From NCBI GenBank assembly GCA_900184925.1, contig FXYJ02000002.1, positions 124,001-188,000 on the forward strand: 64,000 nucleotides of DNA. The letters are read 5' to 3'. Made by a program: the position numbers and the translations under genes. The notes beneath the pieces are model-generated. The model saw nothing but the letters and a program-made list of their open reading frames with translations. It was not told the DNA's origin and did not search any database. The first letter of the stretch is position 1. Every line of letters starts with the position of its first letter. The DNA comes from Ruminococcaceae bacterium HV4-5-B5C. Its GTDB lineage: Bacteria > Bacillota > Clostridia > Oscillospirales > Acutalibacteraceae. Below, one piece after another: positions 34,882 through 43,210 of this stretch.

Positions 34882-34981
34882 TACTATAGTTATTAATAAT
34901 ACAAAAACTATATCACGTTGTGCGGGCAAAAGCAATACTTTATCCTATATATGGTGATGGGACATATGAATAACTATAGTA
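34882..34981. promoter_or_regulatory. Pair of 13-bp inverted operator-like sites around the XRE gene start
   Basis: TACTATAGTTATT (34882-34894) and its exact reverse complement AATAACTATAGTA (34969-34981) are 87 bp apart. The first lies in the divergent spacer and the second covers the first codons of the XRE gene. They are the best candidates for the regulator's own binding sites. Confidence 0.55.
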
Positions 34982-35298
34982 TAGGAAAAAGAGTGAAAGA
35001 ACTTCGCTCGGAATATGGCCTTTCTCAGGAGCAGCTTGCGCTTCAGGCCGAAATCACGACTGCCTATCTCGGTCAGGTGGAACGTGGAGAAAAAAATCCA
35101 ACTGTGGTTACGGTCGGAAAAATTTGCAATGCATTTAATATCTCCTTGTCGGACTTCTTCAGTGACCAGAGGCTTTCCGGAACGGACGAAGATGCAGCTT
35201 CACGTCAAATCAACCTTTTGCTTAAAAACCTTTCGCCAGCGGAAAGGCAGGAGGTTTTGCAGATCATCAAACATGCAGTGAAACTAAAGGAACTTTAG
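34966..35298 (+). CDS. XRE-family transcriptional regulator
   Basis: The 110-residue protein has an N-terminal helix-turn-helix of the Cro/C1 type (SIGKRVKELRSEYGLSQEQL, then YLGQVERGEKNPTV, residues about 4-58) and a helical C-terminal tail. I take the ATG at 34966; alternatives at 34951 and 34957 would add a few residues. It probably controls the divergent zinc-ribbon membrane genes through the inverted sites around its start. A terminator follows. Confidence 0.85.
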   Translation: MNNYSIGKRVKELRSEYGLSQEQLALQAEITTAYLGQVERGEKNPTVVTVGKICNAFNISLSDFFSDQRLSGTDEDAASRQINLLLKNLSPAERQEVLQIIKHAVKLKEL

Positions 35299-35337
35299 CA
35301 GGTATCCATATCAACATCCCTTTCAAAAAATAAAGTA

Positions 35338-35365
35338 CGGGCAACAGGTGTTATCCTGTTGCCCG
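35338..35365 (+). terminator. Terminator after the XRE gene
   Basis: An 11-bp perfect stem (35338-35348 with 35355-35365) is followed by TTATTATT. The stem GGGCAACAGG recurs in a second hairpin at 40183-40208, which lacks a T-run. Confidence 0.75.
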
Positions 35366-35676
35366 TTATTATTGTCCCCAGTACTGCCTGGTGAAGAAAG
35401 CGATAGATTAGCTCAAAGCAAAGGTGCAAGCAGCAAGCATTCAAAGCACAGCGGGGACAACTGCTATCATAATTATAATATGTAATCGGAACTATCCTTC
35501 AAAACACTTTGCTATTTCATTTCCTCTTGTGAGTAAGCAACAGCCCTCTAGCCCCCAAAAACGGCGGTTATGGTTGCATAGAGGGCTTTCTAAAACGGCT
35601 CTCTGACGCTGCGCCGTTTTTCGTTGCTATTTGGCTATTGTAAAAAGTAATGCGCCGATTTTATCGGCTTTTCTTG

Positions 35677-35705
35677 TTGAATATGGACGAATTTGGGAAT
35701 ATAAT
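35677..35705 (+). promoter_or_regulatory. Promoter of the HamAB-like operon
   Basis: TTGAAT (35677-35682), 17-bp spacer and TATAAT (35700-35705) lie 117 bp before the hamA-like start. The remaining 35366-35676 contains no gene; it holds two further inverted repeats (around 35547-35590 and 35595-35620) of unknown role. Confidence 0.6.
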
Positions 35706-35821
35706 TACTTTGCAGATATTCCAATTATTTGTAGGCGCTTTAAGCAACTCCTATCATACTGAGTAACTGATTTGGTCTATTTTGTTAATACAACAAACAA
35801 CATAATGGGGGCTATTACCAC

Positions 35822-36532
35822 ATGATAATCAATAGCAAACAAGTTACGAATAGTATGTTTCAAAAAAAAGGTTGTAAAGTGTTTCAAATTCATGTAGTCA
35901 TAGATGATATTAATAGCCGAGTTAAGAAAATGATAGAAACAATTACTGATGAAAGTTGGATAGGTAAGCTTAAAGCTGGAGATCAAATGTGTTATGGCGC
36001 TAGAGCAGAGCCAACTATTAAAAAATTAGTGAATCAAATTTTTGAGAAAGTAGATAATGTTGTTTCAGAAGACTTTGGAGAATATTTGATATCAATGACG
36101 GCTCAAGATGCTTTAGAAACAGCTTATAATCATAAAAGGCTTCCATTAGCTGAGCTTTTTAAGGAAAAAATGACCGGAAATCCCGGATTTGATTTTCATA
36201 CGGAGAGTAATACTTACCTAATCGCATTTGGCGAAGCGAAATATAAAAGTAATGCCACTCCTTACAAAAATGCATTAACGCAGATAAATAAGTTTATAAC
36301 CCTAAAAAAAGATGTCATGGAATTATCCGATCTTGAAAAGCTCGTAGATAAAAAATCGTATACAAATGCATTGAAAAATAAAAAAGCTTATATAGCGGCA
36401 TTTTCCATTAATGCAAAAAATCCACTAACTATATTCGAAAACATATTGAAATCTGATGATATAGTTCCACTGTGTGACTTCCCAGAACTATATTTGATTG
36501 GAGTTGAAATTGTTGATACAGGACTTAATTGA
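35822..36532 (+). CDS. hamA: HamA-like nuclease (DUF1837), Hachiman-type defence
   Basis: The 236-residue protein resembles DUF1837/HamA effectors. These form a PD-(D/E)XK-type nuclease that is held inactive by a helicase partner and released on phage infection. Visible features are EDFGEYLI (83-90), GFDFH with Asp124, and the catalytic-looking FGEAKYK with Glu138 and Lys140. Together they form a D-(E-x-K) centre. The next gene, which overlaps by 35 bp, is a superfamily 2 helicase, as in Hachiman (HamAB) and AbpAB. GGGGGC lies before the ATG. I cannot tell Hachiman from AbpAB by sequence alone. Confidence 0.78.
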   Translation: MIINSKQVTNSMFQKKGCKVFQIHVVIDDINSRVKKMIETITDESWIGKLKAGDQMCYGARAEPTIKKLVNQIFEKVDNVVSEDFGEYLISMTAQDALETAYNHKRLPLAELFKEKMTGNPGFDFHTESNTYLIAFGEAKYKSNATPYKNALTQINKFITLKKDVMELSDLEKLVDKKSYTNALKNKKAYIAAFSINAKNPLTIFENILKSDDIVPLCDFPELYLIGVEIVDTGLN

Positions 36533-38846
36533 GAGTGATAATGAAGAAATGGTTAGTGCTGTACTTAAAAATATTATTTACGATATTCATAGAAATGGCC
36601 CTGTAAATTCAGAAGATCTGGAAAAATTAGCTTATATTAAGAGATTCCATCCTAATATGTTTGGAAAAGTCGAATATGAAATATTATTCCTCATGGGGCT
36701 TTTCTATAAAGTCAAAAAACCAAAGAATTTTATTGAGGAAGTATATTCAATTTTTTCTGATTCAATTAAGGCTAAAACAGGCAAAAACTTCACTCCAGTT
36801 CAAGCAGATGCATATATGCAAATTAAAGAAAAAAGATTTTTCTCTTTTTCAGCTCCGACAAGTGCGGGAAAGTCTTTCCTCTTTAAGGAATTAATTTCCG
36901 AAACATTAGGTGATATTGTAATAGTTGTTCCATCAAGAGCATTAGTTGCCGAGTATTTGAATACAGTTAAAGGTCTAGTAGACAGCAGTGTTTTAGTATT
37001 ACAATTTATTGAAAATGTTAACGTATTAAAGAGTACCCGCAGAGTGTTTGTAGTTACTCCAGAACGCGGGATGGAATTATTTAAATACAAAAACAAATTT
37101 GATATTAGGCTAATTCTTCTCGATGAGGCACAATTATCTGAGGAGGAAATCCGTGGGATTGAATTTGATGCTTTTGTTAGGCGAGCATCGTTGGAATTTC
37201 CAGAAGCTGTCGAAGTGTTTGCACACCCCTTTGTTGAGAATCCAGAAGCGCAATTAGAAAAGCATAATTTCAGCAAGGAAATTTCATCGTCTTCACTATA
37301 TAAACAGAACGCTGTAGGTAAAATTTATATTGCTAAGGATAAAGATAAATTGTTTTATTTTTCTCCTTATGAGAACGGATGGGATGGCAGGGTCGCTATT
37401 AATGAGGATATTATTGGTAATATCTTGAAAGCAAATGGGACTATATTAATATATACATCGAAGAATAAAATTTATCATAAAGAATATCTTATGGAATATC
37501 GGAATTACTTGAAATTTTGCCCAAGACTAGAACTTCAAGATGCTTTGAAGTACGTTGAAAGGCTTAGAAATTATATTGGTGCAGGAAAAACAGGGTCAAG
37601 GAAAGAATCCACGATGGTGCGCTTAATGGAACGTGGAATTGTTATTCATCATGGATCTATGCCACTAAAAGTCAGACAGATAATAGAGGAGTTTGTAAGA
37701 GCTAATTATGCTAAAATTTGCTTTTCAACATCCACTTTGAAGCAGGGAATAAATATGCCATTTGATGCTGTCTTTATAGATAATTACCGAGGAATGGTAG
37801 AAGATACATTAACGCTTAAAAACCTCATAGGGCGTGCAGGAAGAACAACAGAAAAGAGTGAGTTCAATTATGGTTATACAATAATAAACAGAGCAAATGT
37901 TTCTTCTTTTTGCAGCCATATAAATGATGTATATAAGCTAAGTAACGATTCGATGCTAGATGAAGAATTCTCAGATGTTCGAGAAGATAATAAGGATTTA
38001 GTTGAAGCAATAAAAACTAATTCTTTTGATAACGATCTTATGTTGACCAATACACAGATTGAACGCTTAAAAAATGCAGACCTAGATTTTGATATAAAAT
38101 TTATCCTTGATAATTTGTTGATTGAAAATCATGTTCTGACAGGGAATGACTATTATAAGACGATACCTGAATCTGATAGAACTAAGATTAAGACATCATT
38201 CAAGAAAATTTTTGTTGCGCATCTTAGAAGAAAGGAACTAAATACTGCCGAACAGCAAGTGATTAGTGCTGCAATCCCAATTCTATTGTGGCATATTCAA
38301 GGTAAAACGTTTAAAGAGGTATTAGCACTAAGATTTTCGTTTTTAACGCAACTTAGCCGTCGTAGGCAAATTAATGCACTTGTAAGGGATAAAAAAATTA
38401 CCCAAGAACAGGCCGAAGAAGAAATTAGCAAACTCACAATTCGGTATTCCCCAGCGCCTAGCCCAATACCAAATGTAAGACTTAAAAAACATTCAAACTT
38501 TGGTAAGATTTCAGTTGATAGTTTAAATTATGATGATTTGGTATTTGATACATATGATTATATTGATAAGGTAATTAATCTGTCATTAGCCAATCCGATA
38601 TGTGGTGCACTAAAAATATATTTCGAACATACCAATGATCAGCGAGCGCTAATATTAGTAAATTACATTAAATATGGAACTAATGATTCAACTGAGATAT
38701 GGCTGTTAAAATATGGATTCTCGTTTGAGGATATAGTTTGGATTAAAGATTATGTAAAGGCAATAGATGAAAAACGGATAGTTTTTAAAGACACTATTTC
38801 AAGCCTAGATAAAGAACGATATCAAGTGGTAAAATGCTTTATATAA
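36498..38846 (+). CDS. hamB: HamB-like superfamily 2 helicase
   Basis: The protein of up to 782 residues is a DEAD/DEAH-type helicase: Walker A APTSAGKS (119-126), Walker B LLDEAQ (Asp209-Glu210), IHHGSMP, the motif STLKQGINMP and motif VI LIGRAGRT. In Hachiman systems HamB senses or unwinds DNA and restrains HamA. The exact start is unsettled: TTG codons at 36498, 36504, 36510 and 36513 and an ATG at 36549 are in frame, and GGAG at 36499-36502 favours 36510/36513. The overlap with hamA implies coupled translation. The gene is AT-rich like its partner. Confidence 0.8.
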   Translation: MELKLLIQDLIESDNEEMVSAVLKNIIYDIHRNGPVNSEDLEKLAYIKRFHPNMFGKVEYEILFLMGLFYKVKKPKNFIEEVYSIFSDSIKAKTGKNFTPVQADAYMQIKEKRFFSFSAPTSAGKSFLFKELISETLGDIVIVVPSRALVAEYLNTVKGLVDSSVLVLQFIENVNVLKSTRRVFVVTPERGMELFKYKNKFDIRLILLDEAQLSEEEIRGIEFDAFVRRASLEFPEAVEVFAHPFVENPEAQLEKHNFSKEISSSSLYKQNAVGKIYIAKDKDKLFYFSPYENGWDGRVAINEDIIGNILKANGTILIYTSKNKIYHKEYLMEYRNYLKFCPRLELQDALKYVERLRNYIGAGKTGSRKESTMVRLMERGIVIHHGSMPLKVRQIIEEFVRANYAKICFSTSTLKQGINMPFDAVFIDNYRGMVEDTLTLKNLIGRAGRTTEKSEFNYGYTIINRANVSSFCSHINDVYKLSNDSMLDEEFSDVREDNKDLVEAIKTNSFDNDLMLTNTQIERLKNADLDFDIKFILDNLLIENHVLTGNDYYKTIPESDRTKIKTSFKKIFVAHLRRKELNTAEQQVISAAIPILLWHIQGKTFKEVLALRFSFLTQLSRRRQINALVRDKKITQEQAEEEISKLTIRYSPAPSPIPNVRLKKHSNFGKISVDSLNYDDLVFDTYDYIDKVINLSLANPICGALKIYFEHTNDQRALILVNYIKYGTNDSTEIWLLKYGFSFEDIVWIKDYVKAIDEKRIVFKDTISSLDKERYQVVKCFI

Positions 38847-38940
38847 CCATATAAGCTTTCAACTTTTGTTGTCAATTGTGACTTATATGGGGGCTTATCC
38901 TCCTCAAACGATATAATCACGAAGAAAGAGGATGATAAAA

Positions 38941-39924
38941 ATGACAGAAAATGATGATCTAAATTTTGAGAATCGTAAAGAACGTTCATTGTTGATAGCT
39001 ACTATTGCTACAGCAGTTATATTTGCCATCAATCTAACCATTCCTTTTTACGTTCAACAATATAACCTGATATATACTGATAATTTGTGCATCTTTGGAA
39101 GTTGCCCTTTTGGGGAGTTCAGTTTTTTATCTGCTTCTGCTTTAGCATCACTATTTTTAATTTTACTGCATATTGCAGTTTACATTTACTTTGAACTAAA
39201 GGGACTCTCTAACAGTACCGATTCAAAGAGAGATATATATAAAGCAAACAGAATATACAAATATTTGTTTCAAGCATTTTCATATCATATTGCCATCAAT
39301 CTAATATTACTTATATTTCTGTCAACCTTCTTTTCAACAACAATATTATGGATAGGAATAATATTGCTTATTCTTTTTATTTTGCTTATCTCAATGCTTA
39401 TATATTTTGTTACTAAAAATAGCGGAGTTGCTAAATCCAACTTGTTCTTATATTTTTTGGCGCACCTATTGACCTGTTTCTTGTTATTTGTAATAGGAAT
39501 TGAAATGTTATTAAGTAACTATGGAAACATTAGAGTTGATTTTTCTGACAAAGCGGATCTTCCTTTACAAATTACAATTTCAGGTTACTGTGATAAACCT
39601 TCTATAAAGTATATTGTTTATGATTCAAAAAACTCACATACATATTCTATAAAATCTGAGGATATTAGTACTTCATATATTGAAATCATGAAAAAGAACA
39701 CTTTCAATGACAATAATTCAAAAAAAGTAGTTGGAACCAACAAAAGCAGTGACAAATATACGTTCAGTACATCTTTTAATGTTAAGGACAAAATAAGTGA
39801 TGGAGTTAATACGATTTGCATTATTATTAATATTGGTAGCAAAGAGATAAAAATAGTTAATGAAATTAAGGTCGTTTCCGGTAAAGTTATTATTATGCAA
39901 AAAACATTATCATCGTCATTTTAA
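38941..39924 (+). CDS. Membrane protein with C-terminal beta-rich domain, HamAB neighbour
   Basis: The 327-residue protein has five hydrophobic segments (about 18-40, 62-85, 112-132, 138-160 and 170-192), then a polar domain of about 120 residues with beta-strand patterns (LPLQITISGYCDKPSIKYIV). That tail is probably extracytoplasmic. I recognise no family. It follows hamB by 94 bp in the same direction, with AAAGAGG before the ATG at 38941, and shares its low GC. It may be an accessory membrane component of the defence operon; this is inference from position. Confidence 0.6.
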   Translation: MTENDDLNFENRKERSLLIATIATAVIFAINLTIPFYVQQYNLIYTDNLCIFGSCPFGEFSFLSASALASLFLILLHIAVYIYFELKGLSNSTDSKRDIYKANRIYKYLFQAFSYHIAINLILLIFLSTFFSTTILWIGIILLILFILLISMLIYFVTKNSGVAKSNLFLYFLAHLLTCFLLFVIGIEMLLSNYGNIRVDFSDKADLPLQITISGYCDKPSIKYIVYDSKNSHTYSIKSEDISTSYIEIMKKNTFNDNNSKKVVGTNKSSDKYTFSTSFNVKDKISDGVNTICIIINIGSKEIKIVNEIKVVSGKVIIMQKTLSSSF

Positions 39925-39939
39925 GAAACCTTTTAAGGC

Positions 39940-40009
39940 TTCAAAAGGCTGCAGTCGGATTATCCTTGCTATTTCACTTTTTACCGTGATTCATCCAGTC
40001 ATCGAATCA
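39940..40009 (+). repeat. 70-bp direct repeat A, left border of four-gene cassette
   Basis: This segment recurs at 43043-43112. Both start with TTCAAAAGGC and end with an identical 24-bp block (39986-40009) that contains the inverted repeat TGATTC/GAATCA around an 11-nt loop. The two copies bracket four genes. Confidence 0.8.
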
Positions 40010-40060
40010 GTTGCATTAACCTACCTGTGTATTTATAGGCCCAAAGCCAAAAATATTATA

Positions 40061-40138
40061 TGCAGGTTCAAATCCTTGCGAAAGGTTTGAACTAAAATTA
40101 TAGGGCTAGAGTCAAAATTTGAGATGTAGGTTCAAGTC
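40061..40138 (+). repeat. tRNA T-arm-like remnants
   Basis: TGCAGGTTCAAATCCT (40061-40076) differs at one base from the T arm of the tRNA-Leu at 24391-24406, and TGTAGGTTCAAGTC (40125-40138) also differs at one base. Neither is part of a foldable tRNA. They look like decayed copies of a tRNA 3' portion left by integration, but T-arm sequences are common to many tRNAs. The rest of 39925-40333 holds an inverted repeat (40183-40208) and a TATAAT box at 40309 for the next gene. Confidence 0.4.
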
Positions 40139-40333
40139 GAGTTAACCACTAATTAATCGCAAATAGAACTATTATGAGCAATGGGCAACAGGTTATAGCC
40201 TGTTGCCCAAAAAATCTTTTTAGTGTTAGTTTGATGTTACCAGATTAGGGCGATTTTGCGCCTATAATCCCAATACTCAAATTACTAGATTTCTTTAATC
40301 GAATACGATATAATGTTTCAAGAGGTGATACAG

Positions 40334-40951
40334 GTGGCTACATTAAAAGAAAAAATAATTGATGAACTTAAGAAAGAGAGTCATCTTTCGGATCGTGAAT
40401 TGACCGACAAAATTTTTGGTATAGGGCAACCTCAGCAGCCGGTTAATGTTGCCTGTAGAGAACTAGAAAAGAAAAATATTTTAAAAAGAACAGCGCGTCC
40501 AATAAAAAACTATCTTAGCAATGTTGACATAGGAGATCTACATAATGCAGAGGCTGTGAATGACAATTCAAACGCATCAACAGAAGGCTTAAATGAAGAA
40601 TCTATAAAACAGATTATTTATAACAAGTTAGTAGCTGAAGGATGGCAAGCTAAGGTTGCGTGGGGCAAAACTCATGGCGCAGATGTTGTTGCTCAAAAAA
40701 GCGATCAAAAGTGGATCATTGAAGTAAAGGGTTGTGGCTCTCTTAATGCAATGCGTGTAAATTATTTTTTGGCTATTATTGGCGAATTGCTTCAAAGAAT
40801 GGATGACCCAAATGCTAGATACAGTATTGCCCTTCCTGACATGAGGCAGTTTAGAAACCTATGGGAGCGCTTCCCAAAGCTTGCTAAGGAAAGAACTACG
40901 ATTAGTGCAATGTTTGTTTCTAAAGATGGTTCTATTCTTGAAGAGAATTAA
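40334..40951 (+). CDS. Winged-helix plus PD-(D/E)XK-like protein
   Basis: The 205-residue protein has an N-terminal winged-helix-like region (TLKEKIIDELKKESHLSDRE ... ACRELEKKNILKR). After an Asn/Ser linker follows a C-terminal domain with GWQAKVAWGKTHGADVVA and WIIEVKGCG, the D-x(n)-E-x-K pattern of restriction-like nucleases. I choose the GTG at 40334 because AGAGGTG lies just upstream; an ATG at 40313 would overlap the -10 box TATAAT (40309-40314). It is followed by a second nuclease-like gene. A restriction or defence role is inference. Confidence 0.65.
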   Translation: MATLKEKIIDELKKESHLSDRELTDKIFGIGQPQQPVNVACRELEKKNILKRTARPIKNYLSNVDIGDLHNAEAVNDNSNASTEGLNEESIKQIIYNKLVAEGWQAKVAWGKTHGADVVAQKSDQKWIIEVKGCGSLNAMRVNYFLAIIGELLQRMDDPNARYSIALPDMRQFRNLWERFPKLAKERTTISAMFVSKDGSILEEN

Positions 40952-40973
40952 TATAGATTAAGGATATGAAGAA

Positions 40974-41429
40974 ATGATTGTAAATGATTATTCAGCTGAA
41001 CTTGTGGTAGCGGGAACATTTGCAGCACACGGATGGAATGTGTATTTTCCACATAGAGATAAGGGATTTGATTTTATTATTACTAAAGATATTGAAGGAA
41101 GGGGAGAACTTATCCGACCTGTACAAGTTAAGGGCAAATATCCAACTGAAGGTAAAACTGATAAAAAAGCTTATGGCTATGTAGGAAAGATAACTAAATT
41201 ACATCCAGAAATGGTTCTTGCGATGCCTTTTTATAATGGTGACCTTATGCTTCCAGATTTTATTGCATATTTGCCTCACTCGATGATCAGAAAATGTTCT
41301 CGTGGTTACTCTTGCCAACCAGCATTGTTTAGAAATGGACAACCAGTTAAAAGGCCAAAATATGAAAAGTTTTTTGATGATGGGGGACTGGCTATTTTGG
41401 AAAATGCTAATTGGAAAGATACAATATAG
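40974..41429 (+). CDS. PD-(D/E)XK-like protein
   Basis: The 151-residue protein shows a compact restriction-endonuclease-like core: SAELVVAGTFAAHGWNVYFP, GFDFIIT (Asp) and RPVQVKGKY (Q-x-K at the position of E-x-K). The remainder has no recognised domain. AAGGA precedes the ATG, 22 bp after the upstream gene, so the two are cotranscribed. Glu to Gln at the catalytic position could mean altered or lost catalysis, or that it binds nucleic acid only. Confidence 0.6.
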   Translation: MIVNDYSAELVVAGTFAAHGWNVYFPHRDKGFDFIITKDIEGRGELIRPVQVKGKYPTEGKTDKKAYGYVGKITKLHPEMVLAMPFYNGDLMLPDFIAYLPHSMIRKCSRGYSCQPALFRNGQPVKRPKYEKFFDDGGLAILENANWKDTI

Positions 41430-41611
41430 GATGATTTGAACCCTTCTTGCGAATTGTGCCTGCTCTGTATCCACAAAGGCAACCGGAACGATGACACTAC
41501 GTTTACTCGTTTGACCATTAGTTATGACGCTATATTAGCATCATAACAAAGCTGAAAGTGCCTCCTCTGAAAAGTATTTCAGAGTTGCATTAAGCAGAAG
41601 GAGAAAAGAGA

Positions 41612-42643
41612 ATGGATAGATTTATTGTGCCGGGCGGCTCAAATACCGACGTAACCGTTTTACCTTCAGAAGACATCTTTCCGTATGATTCTGCATACCC
41701 GGTCGTAATTCTTGCTGACGGAATAAAAAAAAGACTTGCTCAAGCTGAAATTGCGGCAGAACGTGTTTACAGAGCAGTTGTAAAACAAGTCCCGGAGATA
41801 GTACAGCTTCAGCAATCAAAGAAGAGAGGATACAGGCTTGTCGTAGATGCATCAGAAAATACGCTAAAAGCTATCGAGCAAGGAAAAATCAAGCTTACTA
41901 CGGCAAAGGGGAAAACATATGCACAGCTTTTAGATGCAAAAGGCCATTACAGCACAAAACTTCCGATAAAAAAAGAAGTATTTGCAAAAGGAATCGATCC
42001 TGTTAAAATGGCAAATGCCATGCAAATGAGGGCTCTTCAGGATCAAATCGAGATAATTGCTGAGCAAATCACTGTTATTGACCATAATGTCCGAGAAGTG
42101 ATACAAGGGCAGCAAAATGACAGAATAGGTCTGTATTATAGCGGTGTAGCACTTTATCTGGAAGCTAAAAATATAACTGATGGCGATATGCAGAAAGCTT
42201 TGATCGCCCAATCGTTAAGAGCTTTATCAGAGGCCACTTTCCAGCTTTCACTTACCATGAAAACAGATATTCAATATCTGGTTAATAGAGAGTATGAAAC
42301 TATAAGAGGAAAACGGGCTGAATTGATAGGTAGCCGTATGAGCAACATTAATCAATCATTTGCATTTATTCACCAAGCAACACTTCTTCGTGCAGCCATA
42401 TATTGTAATCTGGGAGAACTTCCGGTCATGTCAACGGTCCTTGAAGAATACTCACATTTCATTGAAGATACAGTGGCAAAGAATGCACCTTTGTTGGCTC
42501 AGTGTGATGTATCTGATAATGGAACAGAGAATGGCATTTGGAGATCAAGAGCCAAATTACAACTCGATGTAGCAGAAATCTCCAAACAGTTGCGTAATAC
42601 CGAAAAAACCATGTATATCGGAATAGCGGAGGTGAATGAATAA
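41612..42643 (+). CDS. Unrecognised protein, first gene of two-gene unit
   Basis: The 343-residue cytosolic protein belongs to no family I know. The N-terminal third is mixed (VVILADGIKKRLAQAEIAAE, RGYRLVVDASENTLKAIEQG). The C-terminal two thirds look entirely helical, with heptad-like stretches (MRALQDQIEIIAEQITVIDH) and no transmembrane segment, so coiled-coil oligomerisation is likely. AGAAGGAG precedes the ATG. Its stop shares one base with the ATG of the next zinc-ribbon gene (TAATG), so the two products are made together. The 182 bp upstream contain no gene. Confidence 0.6.
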   Translation: MDRFIVPGGSNTDVTVLPSEDIFPYDSAYPVVILADGIKKRLAQAEIAAERVYRAVVKQVPEIVQLQQSKKRGYRLVVDASENTLKAIEQGKIKLTTAKGKTYAQLLDAKGHYSTKLPIKKEVFAKGIDPVKMANAMQMRALQDQIEIIAEQITVIDHNVREVIQGQQNDRIGLYYSGVALYLEAKNITDGDMQKALIAQSLRALSEATFQLSLTMKTDIQYLVNREYETIRGKRAELIGSRMSNINQSFAFIHQATLLRAAIYCNLGELPVMSTVLEEYSHFIEDTVAKNAPLLAQCDVSDNGTENGIWRSRAKLQLDVAEISKQLRNTEKTMYIGIAEVNE

Positions 42644-42945
42644 TGGGCATGATTAAAGGATGTATAAATGAAAATTGCATCGCAAGGCAGAAAAAGACTC
42701 ATTACAAAAAGACAGATGAGTTTTGCTCTAAATGCGGCAATAAGCTTTCTTATGTCTGTGCTGACTGCTTTAAACAGTTACCGGACGATTCTCAAAAATA
42801 TTGTATAACCTGTGCCGCTAGAAGAAAAGACAAAAAGGATGCTACTAAGAATGGTGCAAAGAAAATCGGCGGCGGCGTTTTAGCTGTAGGCGGTATAGTG
42901 TTATCTGCGGGCAAAATTGTGGTTGATGTCATGAGAAAGAAATGA
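42643..42945 (+). CDS. Small zinc-finger protein with C-terminal hydrophobic helix
   Basis: The 100-residue protein has two CxxC-type clusters (FCSKCGNKLSYVCADC and YCITCAAR) plus an early CINENC, giving up to two zinc sites. A basic Lys-rich stretch and a Gly-rich hydrophobic C-terminal helix (GGGVLAVGGIVLSAGKIVVD) follow, which could insert into or lie on the membrane. GGAGGTG lies 8 nt before the ATG inside the upstream gene. A membrane-active effector paired with the helical upstream protein is one possible reading, which is inference. Confidence 0.65.
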   Translation: MGMIKGCINENCIARQKKTHYKKTDEFCSKCGNKLSYVCADCFKQLPDDSQKYCITCAARRKDKKDATKNGAKKIGGGVLAVGGIVLSAGKIVVDVMRKK

Positions 42946-43042
42946 TTATCTGTATTTCGCATAGTAAGAAATATTAATATACTAGAATTAGCCGATAGCA
43001 TGAGAACAAAATTTGACCTTTTATCCTAAGAACTTTTGAGAA

Positions 43043-43121
43043 TTCAAAAGGCAACAATCGGCATCCCCCTGCTATTTTGCTTTTTCTGGTGATTCATCCA
43101 GTCATCGAATCACCCGCACCA
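43043..43121 (+). repeat. 70-bp direct repeat B joined to a tRNA-Leu 3'-end copy
   Basis: 43043-43112 repeats 39940-40009, including an identical 24-bp block (43089-43112). The sequence continues into CCCGCACCA, so that TCACCCGCACCA (43110-43121) equals the last 12 bases of the tRNA-Leu gene (24408-24419). Here the inverted repeat is extended to GGTGATTC/GAATCACC. It is a candidate right attachment site of the island. No gene is seen in 42946-43210. Confidence 0.7.
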
Positions 43122-43210
43122 GTATGAATGCACATAACGGGCATAGACTGTCCTATATAAGCAGTAGTTGGTAGCTACTTCTTACGAAAACGGTGTGCAT
43201 TCGAGAGAGA

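Noticed and set aside
40061..40138. Additional tRNA genes at the T-arm-like sequences
   Set aside because: No acceptor, D or anticodon stems can be formed around these sequences.
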